Notes under the pieces: model-generated | What the model was told of the DNA's origin: nothing | The model's database searches: none | What the model saw: the letters and a program-made list of their open reading frames with translations, nothing else | Part shown: positions 7,406-15,448 of the stretch, piece after piece | Layout of the letters: each line of letters begins with the position of its first letter | Numbering within the stretch: position 1 is the first letter of the stretch | Source of the DNA: JACPLA01 sp035291905 | GTDB lineage: Bacteria > Bacteroidota > Ignavibacteria > UBA10030 | Length of the DNA: 30,376 nucleotides | Direction of reading: 5' to 3' | Assembly: GCA_035291905.1 (NCBI GenBank) | Contig: DATDRF010000078.1 | Location: 1 to 30,376 of the forward strand | Position numbers and translations under genes: made by a program

Positions 7406-9856
7406 TCAGTCCCAAAGTGAGCGAATCCGTAGCATTCTCTTCAGCCGGTCCAAAGGAATATCTGTGAACAATCTGGTTGTTTTTGTATCGCCCGGGTCGA
7501 CGTCAAAGTAGTTATCTTCTATTTCAACCTCTGCCCCCTCGGTATCGACTTGAACATGTCTGACAAGCATCCTCGATGTAATCGATACTTCATAAAGATT
7601 GTCTGCTTTCTTCGAGACCTCTGCCTCAATGTCACTCGATCGTGCCTGCATGTGTTTCGGTTCAGAGAAGAAATACCTGTTGTCGAAGACTTGCGTTCCG
7701 GTCTGAAGCAGAGCGCGAAGATAACAGTGCGAATGATCAGCCCCTGCAAATCTGTTTTTCGGGATTCGCGTGAACACTTGGGAACTATTGACCGGCACCC
7801 GGATGTGTTTCACAATTGTCCACAATTTGGTGCCATCGAACAGGGTAAGGATCACGCGCAACTCACTTTGGAGCGCCACGAGGGAATCGTTGGTCACCCA
7901 CACCTCGACAGAATCCTTTGTGGCGCGGAAACTCACAAGAACGGGCGCGAAGAACCTCCTCGCGTAGTAGTATGACGCTTTCGGGCGCAATGCCGAATCA
8001 ATAAGAGACCAGCTCGAAACAGGCCAACAGTCGTTGAGCTGCCAAATCAGTGATCCGGCCGTTCTGAACTTTCGCCGCCGCCAGTGCTCCACGGCCGTCT
8101 TCATCGCTTCTGCCTGTACGAGTTGACTCTTAAAAACGAAGTCCTCGATATCGCCGGCCACCTTATAGTGGGCGGCCTGGAAACGAAAGAGCCGCTCCGT
8201 TCCTTCAGGAAGTTTGTTGTGGTGTTCGAATACCCTGCTCTGCGGATGACGGTCGATCGGCAACATCACCGTCTCCATCGTTTTCATTGTCGCGGGGGCC
8301 TGGAAACCAAATTCAGTCACAAACCTGGGGCGAACCTTTTCATAGTCACGGTAATCCTTCCAGTATCCCCATACATCCCATTCATGATGATTGCCGTTTG
8401 ACTCCTCATTCGGAAATCCGTTGCCAAAGGGAGAACTCCGCCAATACGGTCTTGTTCCGTCCAATGTCCGGCATACCGAAGGGAGGATGTCCCGGAAAAT
8501 CACCGCGCCGTTCATCTCGTCCGGCTTCTTCCCGGGATTCTCTCTGCAGAAGATCCATTCGCACTCATTGTTCCCGCACCAGAGTGCTATACAAGGATGG
8601 TTGCGCAATCGGACTACCGCCTTCTCTGCTTCATTCTTCACCTGCCTGAGGAACCAGGCATCTTCAGGGTATTCGCCACAGGCAAACATGAAATCCTGCC
8701 ATACCATCAGTCCAAGACGATCGCACAATTCGTAAAATATCCCGTGTTCATAAATGCCCCCGCCCCAGACACGGACCATGTTCATGTGCGCGTCGCGCGC
8801 AAGCGTGAGCAGGCGTTCATAGGTTGAGTTGACAATCCGCGGGATGAAGCTGTCCGAGGGGATCCAATCGACCCCCTTGCAGTACATTCTCACGCCATTG
8901 ATTTCGAAGATGAACGACCTTCCCTCTTCATCCTTCTCCTGGAGTAGCCGAACTGTGCGTATGCCAAATGACGCCGACCTGGTGTCGCGTTCGATACCAC
9001 CGGAAACAACAGTAACGCTGACGTTATACAGATGTTGCTCCCCGTATCCGTTGGGCCACCATAGGCGCGGATTGGCTATCCCGACAGTTACGGATTTCCT
9101 GTTCCCCGCCACATGAAATGATTTCCGGTATTCATATGCCCCGTCTGAAACTGTCATCCTGAGGTCGACCGGACCTTGCCTCTTGCGGTCGATGATCACA
9201 TCGACCCTGACAACCGCGCGATTCCCCACGATCTTGACTGTCCGCGCAAAAATGCTTTCAACACGACAACCGGAATACGCTTCCAGGTAAACGGGCCGCC
9301 AGATGCCGGACGTTGCGAGTTTCGGCCCCCAATCCCAACCGAAGGAATATTGAGCCTTTCTGGCGTACACACGGGGGGACTCATGGGACACCTGCAAAGT
9401 CCCGTACTGATTCTCCAACTGTTTTGCCCGGATCGTCGGAGAATCGAAGGATATTTCGAGAACATTCCTGCCCGGTCGGATGAACCGCCTGGCATCAAAG
9501 CGATGCTCGACAAACATGTCGGCAGACTCACCGAGAACTTTTCCATTCAGCCTGATGCGGGCGAAGGTGTCCAGCCCTTCCGCAATCAGATCAACCGCAT
9601 CATGAGCTACGAATTCACTGCTGAGGGTAAACTCTTTGCGATAGAGCCATTGCTCAGCATCAACCCATTGCACATCAAGCTCATTCATCCGGTAGAATGG
9701 ATCGGGGATCTTACCTTCGGCCAGGAGATCGGTGTGCACCGTCCCGGGGACCGTAGCAGTCATCCATTCGGAGACATCGGGCTGTACCTGACTGACCTTC
9801 TTCCTGCCTCTCACAGCCCGAAACTGCCACCTGCCGGTGAGATCGTATCGTTCCAT
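7406..9856 (-). CDS. GH2 beta-mannosidase
   Basis: The protein has 816 residues, the usual length for GH2 beta-mannosidases, which release mannose from non-reducing ends of beta-mannosides. The N-terminal jelly-roll (about 1-190) includes VPGTVHTDLL, QWLYRKEF and the FGWDWGPKL motif typical of the mannosidase branch. An Ig-like domain (about 195-305) and a TIM barrel follow, with VRVWGGGIYE (361-370), acid/base E431 in CGNNECEW and nucleophile E515 in RFVTEFGFQ. A C-terminal beta domain follows. No signal peptide is visible, so the enzyme is probably cytoplasmic and acts on imported oligosaccharides. The ATG has AGGA 5 nt upstream and starts 7 nt after the preceding stop. Confidence 0.93.
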   Translation of the reverse strand: MERYDLTGRWQFRAVRGRKKVSQVQPDVSEWMTATVPGTVHTDLLAEGKIPDPFYRMNELDVQWVDAEQWLYRKEFTLSSEFVAHDAVDLIAEGLDTFARIRLNGKVLGESADMFVEHRFDARRFIRPGRNVLEISFDSPTIRAKQLENQYGTLQVSHESPRVYARKAQYSFGWDWGPKLATSGIWRPVYLEAYSGCRVESIFARTVKIVGNRAVVRVDVIIDRKRQGPVDLRMTVSDGAYEYRKSFHVAGNRKSVTVGIANPRLWWPNGYGEQHLYNVSVTVVSGGIERDTRSASFGIRTVRLLQEKDEEGRSFIFEINGVRMYCKGVDWIPSDSFIPRIVNSTYERLLTLARDAHMNMVRVWGGGIYEHGIFYELCDRLGLMVWQDFMFACGEYPEDAWFLRQVKNEAEKAVVRLRNHPCIALWCGNNECEWIFCRENPGKKPDEMNGAVIFRDILPSVCRTLDGTRPYWRSSPFGNGFPNEESNGNHHEWDVWGYWKDYRDYEKVRPRFVTEFGFQAPATMKTMETVMLPIDRHPQSRVFEHHNKLPEGTERLFRFQAAHYKVAGDIEDFVFKSQLVQAEAMKTAVEHWRRRKFRTAGSLIWQLNDCWPVSSWSLIDSALRPKASYYYARRFFAPVLVSFRATKDSVEVWVTNDSLVALQSELRVILTLFDGTKLWTIVKHIRVPVNSSQVFTRIPKNRFAGADHSHCYLRALLQTGTQVFDNRYFFSEPKHMQARSSDIEAEVSKKADNLYEVSITSRMLVRHVQVDTEGAEVEIEDNYFDVDPGDTKTTRLFTDIPLDRLKRMLRIRSLWD

Positions 9857-9863
9857 TCGAGTC

Positions 9864-12800
9864 CTATTTCAAAAGAATCATTTTACGGATCTCTGTGCCG
9901 AGCGATGTCGTGAGTCTTGCATAGTACACCCCGCTCGGCCAGCGCCCTCCGTCCCAAACAACCGTGTGAACACCTTGCTCGAATTCTCCCGTCATCAGTG
10001 TTTCCACCTTCTGACCAAGGATATCGAACACTTCCAGCGTTCCACTGATCCGGAACATCTTTGCGGGTATGCTGAATCTGATCATTGTTGAGGGATTGAA
10101 CGGGTTCGGATAGTTTTGACTGAGAATGAGACCGGGCATAACCGCGGGCTCCGATACGTCTGCCACTGCTGTGCTCGGATCATAGATGCCCACAATCTGA
10201 GAAACAGGAAGCATATAGTTGTAGATCCGAATGTCATCGAGCACTCCGTCGAAATCATAGTTGTCGTTGCCGGGGAGATCCTGGCCGATTGTCAAGTCGT
10301 GCGTGGTCGTCGCCATAAGACCGGACCAGGTGGCGAAAGCATCCAGAGCGCCATCCAGATAGATTTCGAGGTCGGAGCCATTGTACGTGACGCACACATT
10401 GTAAAGGCTGTCGAGTGACAGCTGTGTTTCCGAATCGAGATCCTTGATTCCGACAGCGGTCTTCATTGTCCACCGGATTCGCTTATTTGTTACCGACACC
10501 TTCCACCGATTTTGCCAGCTTCCATGAGAAATCGCGTAGCGGTCGTCATTGTAGAACCCGTTCACCTTCATCCAGAACGCAATGGTAATCGCATCCCGAA
10601 AATTCAAGCTTGTATCGTTCGGCACGCGAATCGACGAACTTGTCCCGTTGAAGGCATAAGCACCATTGGCATTTCCAAAACGGTCGTTCACAGGCTGCGC
10701 ATTGTAGACCGTACCGTTGTGGCCATTGCCGCTCGAATCGTTTGCATTCCCGGCGAATGGAAAATACGCCACAAGGGAACCGGAAGGCCAGGCGGAAAAA
10801 TCCCTCACTTCCAATCCGATGCTGTCTCTTGTCACTCCTCCCTGTCCGTCGTCAATTGTGCAGGCAACATAGTAATTGCCGGCAGCCGCGGGTGCGCGCC
10901 ATGTCGCCAATGAGTCGCCTGCCGCCAATGAGCCGCTTGCCGCCGACCAGGCGTATGTGAGTGCACTGCCATCAGGATCATAAGCAGCACACCGCAAGAC
11001 ACTTGTCGCTCCCAAATCAATTTTCCTCGGCGATGCTTTCAAATCCCTGATCACCGGGAGTTGATTGATGAACTGAACAACTGTGATTGTGTCCGTATCA
11101 GATGCTTGCCCGCCCTGGCCATCATTGACGGTGCATTGAATGTAATACGTTCCTGTCTCATTCGGCGCAGTCCACAGGATCGTGGAAGCGTTCCCGCTGA
11201 TTGTTCCCCCGGAGGCCGACCAGGCAAACGACAGCGCGGCGCTGTCAAGATCGGCTGCGGTGCAGTAGACATAGATTGAGTCGCCGGTAACGACCACGCT
11301 CTGCCCCGGAGCAAGACTCTTGATGCGCGGAGGATGATTCGCAACGGGCTGGCCGGAGTGGTAGTCCACGACCACGCTGTCAATTAACATCTTGTCCTGA
11401 TCGTATGTCACCGTCCCACCCCCCGGTGCATTGACGACAAGAATTGCAGAGTTCGACGGGACAGGAACCGATACAGGGCCGGTCACACCGTGGAGAATGA
11501 ACGAATGGCTGACCGCATCGTACAGGTCGTGCAGCCCCGCTCCCGCGTCGAACGTGAAGAGGCGCTGTACTGAATCCGGATTGAAATAAAGATATGTGGG
11601 ATACGCGGATTCGTGGAAGTAATCGGTCTTAAGAACATCGAGACGGAGGATCATGGGGACGTCCGTTGTATCGATGATCCCGCCGAAAATCCCTACATGG
11701 GAGGATCCGTAGAGTGCGAAATTTGTGGGATTGCCGTTCTGTATCGCATCTCCGGTGGCAAAAGGAGTGACGGAACTATTCCCCGGTTTGTATTGGCGCA
11801 TCGATTCATGCGCAATAACGGAATTGGGATCATACTGATGCGACCATGCGGCCGAGTCCTGGTTTCCATCCGGAAGATAGTTTGTATAGAACAACCGGGT
11901 GGCGTTGGCGGCATTGAGGACCCACTTGCCAATGGCTCTTGCGAACCTTGAATCGTAACGCACCAATGGAACGAGTGCACCGACTTGTTCGAATGTATTC
12001 ATGGTGAATGGATAGCCGTTTCCGCTCCCATAGCCGGTTTCACCAATAAGACCGCTGCAGTCGTATCCTCCCCAGACGCCGACCGTCACGCCCCATAATC
12101 TGGAATTGTCGCTGCCGTCCGAGAAGCACCACGCCACAAGTTTCTGTATGTCGAACGATGTTCCGAGTTCGGCATTCATTCGCGCCGCAATGTATGCACC
12201 GTACGGCAACTGGAGCTCATAAGACGGATTCTCTGCGGGCGGATATACGAGGAGCGATTCCATTGCCAGCTCGGCCGCAATTCGGTAGCGGGAATCCCCG
12301 GTCTTCACGAATGCATTGTAGAGAAGCCATGCAATGGCACCACCTGCCTCAGGCTCGACCCATCCCGAGTTTGTGGGAGTCATGGTTGCAAGATTCCATG
12401 CAGTGTGATTGAGATTCGCCAGGCCCCAGGGGGCCGTGGACGCACCCATCGATTGAAGGGCTGTCCGCCACCGTTCTGCCACCGTGGTAAACTGGCTCCC
12501 GAACACACTGGCTTCAGGATAGATGCAGTAAAGTTGATAGAAGAATACATTTGGCATCACGTCGTACCACCAATCGCTGCCGCTTGTACCGCCGGGGCTG
12601 TTCAAGTATACGTTTTCCCCGGGGCTCGGATTGTACCACGTCTGGCATTTCGACACCCAGTCACGGCCGTACTGATTTGTTTTGTCGATACCGACAAGAC
12701 TTGCTCCAACGACTGCCGGAAGGCAATTGATGGCCTCTTTTGTCAACGAGGGAGCCTGCCCCACATAACTTGACAAGCCAAAACCCGTCTCATCCGGAGC

Positions 12801-13022
12801 GACAAGCGGGAGATATGTCCCGGTCGCCAACGGATCGAACACGAGCGAATCATACTTCTGGGCCACTTCCCTCCAGTTTCTCATCGCATATGGGGTCGGA
12901 TGATTCGGCATTGCTTCAATTCGCGGAATCGCAATCTGCTGAGAGCGGCAGAGTCCCCCCACGGCCAACAGTAACGCAACGGTCGAGGATATTCTGCGTT
13001 TTGCTTCATTGTTCCCGGGCAT
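9864..13022 (-). CDS. Secreted surface protein with helical N-domain, two PKD/Ig-like domains, LamG domain and T9SS sorting domain
   Basis: The protein has 1052 residues from the chosen ATG, which has AAGGA 8 nt upstream and begins 1 nt after the preceding stop; earlier in-frame starts overlap that gene. A signal peptide (about 1-30) leads to a tryptophan-rich, mostly helical region (about 30-480) that may be an alpha/alpha toroid like those of six-hairpin glycosidases or lyases. Two related PKD/Ig-like domains follow (about 560-645 and 646-735; shared PPRI/LPVI, DxDxxxLxxxW and CTxxDGQGG), then a LamG/concanavalin-like domain (about 745-950) and a T9SS sorting domain (about 964-1052, QNYPNPFNPST and GVYYARL). 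LamG and PKD modules often bind glycans. I infer a cell-surface polysaccharide-binding or -degrading protein; no catalytic residues can be assigned. Confidence 0.85.
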   Translation of the reverse strand: MPGNNEAKRRISSTVALLLAVGGLCRSQQIAIPRIEAMPNHPTPYAMRNWREVAQKYDSLVFDPLATGTYLPLVAPDETGFGLSSYVGQAPSLTKEAINCLPAVVGASLVGIDKTNQYGRDWVSKCQTWYNPSPGENVYLNSPGGTSGSDWWYDVMPNVFFYQLYCIYPEASVFGSQFTTVAERWRTALQSMGASTAPWGLANLNHTAWNLATMTPTNSGWVEPEAGGAIAWLLYNAFVKTGDSRYRIAAELAMESLLVYPPAENPSYELQLPYGAYIAARMNAELGTSFDIQKLVAWCFSDGSDNSRLWGVTVGVWGGYDCSGLIGETGYGSGNGYPFTMNTFEQVGALVPLVRYDSRFARAIGKWVLNAANATRLFYTNYLPDGNQDSAAWSHQYDPNSVIAHESMRQYKPGNSSVTPFATGDAIQNGNPTNFALYGSSHVGIFGGIIDTTDVPMILRLDVLKTDYFHESAYPTYLYFNPDSVQRLFTFDAGAGLHDLYDAVSHSFILHGVTGPVSVPVPSNSAILVVNAPGGGTVTYDQDKMLIDSVVVDYHSGQPVANHPPRIKSLAPGQSVVVTGDSIYVYCTAADLDSAALSFAWSASGGTISGNASTILWTAPNETGTYYIQCTVNDGQGGQASDTDTITVVQFINQLPVIRDLKASPRKIDLGATSVLRCAAYDPDGSALTYAWSAASGSLAAGDSLATWRAPAAAGNYYVACTIDDGQGGVTRDSIGLEVRDFSAWPSGSLVAYFPFAGNANDSSGNGHNGTVYNAQPVNDRFGNANGAYAFNGTSSSIRVPNDTSLNFRDAITIAFWMKVNGFYNDDRYAISHGSWQNRWKVSVTNKRIRWTMKTAVGIKDLDSETQLSLDSLYNVCVTYNGSDLEIYLDGALDAFATWSGLMATTTHDLTIGQDLPGNDNYDFDGVLDDIRIYNYMLPVSQIVGIYDPSTAVADVSEPAVMPGLILSQNYPNPFNPSTMIRFSIPAKMFRISGTLEVFDILGQKVETLMTGEFEQGVHTVVWDGGRWPSGVYYARLTTSLGTEIRKMILLK
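10905..10940. repeat. 18-bp imperfect tandem repeat inside the LamG/T9SS gene
   Basis: Two adjacent 18-nt units, cgccaatgagtcgcctgc and cgccaatgagccgcttgc, differ at two positions. They are in frame and encode part of the SGSLAAGDSLA loop of the second PKD/Ig-like domain. The first PKD domain lacks the extra unit, so this looks like a small in-frame duplication. Confidence 0.7.
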
Positions 13023-13023
13023 C

Positions 13024-14427
13024 CTATTTTTCCTTGCCATGATCCCGTGCATCTACTCTCCCGGTTTTCAAGTCTAACGCGAGTTCAAGCTCATCTCCTG
13101 TGGAGCTCCTGAATATGCCGATAAGCTCGTCATCGGTTAAGCGTGCAGAGTGTTTTCTGTAACTCAAATACCGGATCGCCCCGGGATATTGTTCGATTTC
13201 GAGAAGAGTGTAGAGGGCTTCAATCGTCGATTCTGCTCCTGAATTCCGGTTGAGGCGCGTTGAATCCGTTATGCCGTCGTAACATCGCCCGGTGGCGGCA
13301 TCGTACATCACCGTCCCAAGAACGTTGTTGCCGAAGAGCCAAGACGCCGCAAGTCCCGCCATCTTCAGGTAGAGATCCTTGCGTGTTGCATCGTACAGGC
13401 GCAACAAACCCACGGCCATTGGCCGAACGCCGTATGCGATCTGTTCGTACTCCGTTCTCTGACGAGGATCTGCAAAATCCCATTCTTTCAACATTCCTTC
13501 GATCAACAAACGCGAGTAGAAGCCGCAGGCTTCACGTTCAGCCGATGCAATCATGACAGAATCAGTCAAGACATTTCCCGCATAGGCCAGGACCTGCGTT
13601 TGGCTGTTTCCCCATGAATGCCACAGAGTCTGCCATGAACGGTGAGCGCCGTACGGAGAGGTCCGTTCGTTACCCTGCTGCATCATCATCAATCCGTCAG
13701 CAAGCTTCCGTATATAGCCTCCAACGACCGTGTCGTGCGTTGTGCGATAGAATTCGATGAGGCCAAGCAAAAGTTCTGAAGTTGCATCGGCTCCCGACTC
13801 ATACAGCAACCATTTCGGAGTCTTAAAACCCTTCACATCCTCCGTCACGCCATAGGTTTTCAGCGCCCTCTCCACATTGGGAAGAGACCGGCGAACCCCG
13901 TCATCCAGGGTCTCAGCAAACCCCGGATCGACATTGGCCATGATCCTGGAGCCAAGGGCCATTGCCCACACGGCACGGCCGGCCCACCAGCCAAACGATT
14001 TGACGCTTGTCTTCCCTTCACGGTTGATGGTAAGGTCGTCTTTGATGAAGTTGTAGAACTGGCCATCCCCGGTTTCCATAGCGAGAACAAAGTTAAGCAG
14101 GGACTTCGCTTTTGAAAGCCGCGACAAATCTCCCCCAAGTTCGTACGCCCTGAGGAACACAACCGCAGCGCGGGCGGCGTCATCCACGCACGCAATTCCC
14201 TCCACGCCGGCATCCGTCCATTTGTACGACGGATAGTCGGCATAGATGTGGACAATGCTTACCGGCTTGCCGTCCATCTGAATTGTCTCCATCAACCCGT
14301 CGAGGTGAGAATAGTTCACCAATGAAATCGAGCGCGGCGGCCCGCATGCAACGGCAAGCAGTACGAGGGGAACAACAAGAAACTGTTTCACGGATTTCGG
14401 ATTGACCCGGATTTGATGGAACATCAT
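13024..14427 (-). CDS. Lipoprotein with glycosidase-like helical fold, function unknown
   Basis: The protein has 467 residues. A signal segment (about 14-27) ends in the lipobox LAVAC with C28, so the protein should be lipid-anchored in the periplasm or outer membrane. The body has repeated helical pairs with conserved-looking aromatic and acidic stretches, such as YADYPSYKWTDAGVEGIACV, DDAARAA, WWAGRAVWAM, and near the C terminus CYDGI and NRNSGAESTIEALYTLLEIE. This pattern recalls alpha/alpha-toroid glycosidase-like domains, including the one attached to some glycosyltransferases. I cannot assign a CAZy family. The start overlaps the dehydrogenase stop (ATGA). Being anchored between surface and cytoplasmic enzymes, it may process or bind oligosaccharides in the periplasm (inference). 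Confidence 0.7.
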   Translation of the reverse strand: MMFHQIRVNPKSVKQFLVVPLVLLAVACGPPRSISLVNYSHLDGLMETIQMDGKPVSIVHIYADYPSYKWTDAGVEGIACVDDAARAAVVFLRAYELGGDLSRLSKAKSLLNFVLAMETGDGQFYNFIKDDLTINREGKTSVKSFGWWAGRAVWAMALGSRIMANVDPGFAETLDDGVRRSLPNVERALKTYGVTEDVKGFKTPKWLLYESGADATSELLLGLIEFYRTTHDTVVGGYIRKLADGLMMMQQGNERTSPYGAHRSWQTLWHSWGNSQTQVLAYAGNVLTDSVMIASAEREACGFYSRLLIEGMLKEWDFADPRQRTEYEQIAYGVRPMAVGLLRLYDATRKDLYLKMAGLAASWLFGNNVLGTVMYDAATGRCYDGITDSTRLNRNSGAESTIEALYTLLEIEQYPGAIRYLSYRKHSARLTDDELIGIFRSSTGDELELALDLKTGRVDARDHGKEK

Positions 14428-15440
14428 AATCCCGGCACGATGAGGCTTTTGATCGTCTTCCCTTCCCGTAATGATTTCAACGCCTCGTGCACACCGTCCA
14501 GGGGATATCGTTGTATGGCAAAATGATCGGTCATAACCTTGTTCTCCGCCAGCAATGCAATCGAGCGGTCAAATGTATGAGGATTGACGTACGAGCCGAC
14601 AATTGTCAGTTCTTTGAAATAGACACTGCTGGGTTCGAACGGGATCTTCGTTCCAAGGGCGCATACACCGAACAATTCCACGGTTCCGCCCCGTCGCACA
14701 AGTTCGAACGCAAGTCCAACGGTCTCCGCCTTGCCGACACACTCGATCACCACATCAGCACCAACGTGTGTTGTATCGTTCACAAACTCAACGATATTCG
14801 TTTGAGCGGGATCGAGAACGTTCTCCGCTCCGACCTTTGCCGCAATGGCGCGCTTCCACTCCAGCGGTTCGACAAGAATAACACGCGCAGCCCCGGAAAT
14901 CCGGGCCAACTGCAGCACAAGGAGGCCGACCGTCCCGCCTCCAAGGACAACAACGTTATCTCCGGAGCGAATTCGCGCCCTGTCAATTCCGTGTACGACA
15001 CAGGAAAGCGGCTCGACAAATACAGCCTTCTCAAGCGGCAGCGATTTCGGAAGTCTGTAAACCTGGCCCGCCGGGACAATGCACGATTCCGCCATTCCGC
15101 CATCGACGTCCACCCCAAGCGCCCGGAGATTCTCACAAAGATGCACCTCTCCCCTCCGGCAATAGAAGCACGATCCGCATGAAATGTTCGGATCAACAGC
15201 CACCGCCTCTCCGACAGAGTAGCCGTGAACTGCGGGCCCGACATCGGTGATGGTGCCGGCGTATTCATGGCCAAGGATTACCGGCGGAGAGGACCGCGAG
15301 CTCCCATCAACGATATGAAGATCGGTGCCGCAGACACCACAAGCGGCGACATCAATCATGAGCTCATCGTTTCGAATGCCTCGAAGGGGTTTCCGTGTGA
15401 CTGTGAGATGATGAGGTTTCTCGAAGAGTACTGCTTTCAT
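14424..15440 (-). CDS. Zinc-dependent medium-chain alcohol/polyol dehydrogenase
   Basis: The protein has 338 residues and is a medium-chain dehydrogenase of the threonine/sorbitol dehydrogenase type. Catalytic zinc ligands are likely C37 (CGVCGTD), H58 and E59 (GHEYAG), with E143 nearby. The structural zinc site has four cysteines, C88, C91, C94 and C102. The Rossmann motif VVLGGGTVGLL binds NAD(P). I chose the ATG at 15440, giving MKAVLFEKP, over a TTG 12 nt upstream. It begins 8 nt after the preceding gene and overlaps the next. In this operon it probably oxidises or reduces a sugar or polyol set free by the glycosidases; the substrate is unknown. No signal peptide is present, so it is cytoplasmic. 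Confidence 0.9.
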   Translation of the reverse strand: MKAVLFEKPHHLTVTRKPLRGIRNDELMIDVAACGVCGTDLHIVDGSSRSSPPVILGHEYAGTITDVGPAVHGYSVGEAVAVDPNISCGSCFYCRRGEVHLCENLRALGVDVDGGMAESCIVPAGQVYRLPKSLPLEKAVFVEPLSCVVHGIDRARIRSGDNVVVLGGGTVGLLVLQLARISGAARVILVEPLEWKRAIAAKVGAENVLDPAQTNIVEFVNDTTHVGADVVIECVGKAETVGLAFELVRRGGTVELFGVCALGTKIPFEPSSVYFKELTIVGSYVNPHTFDRSIALLAENKVMTDHFAIQRYPLDGVHEALKSLREGKTIKSLIVPGL

Positions 15441-15448
15441 TGCTTGTC

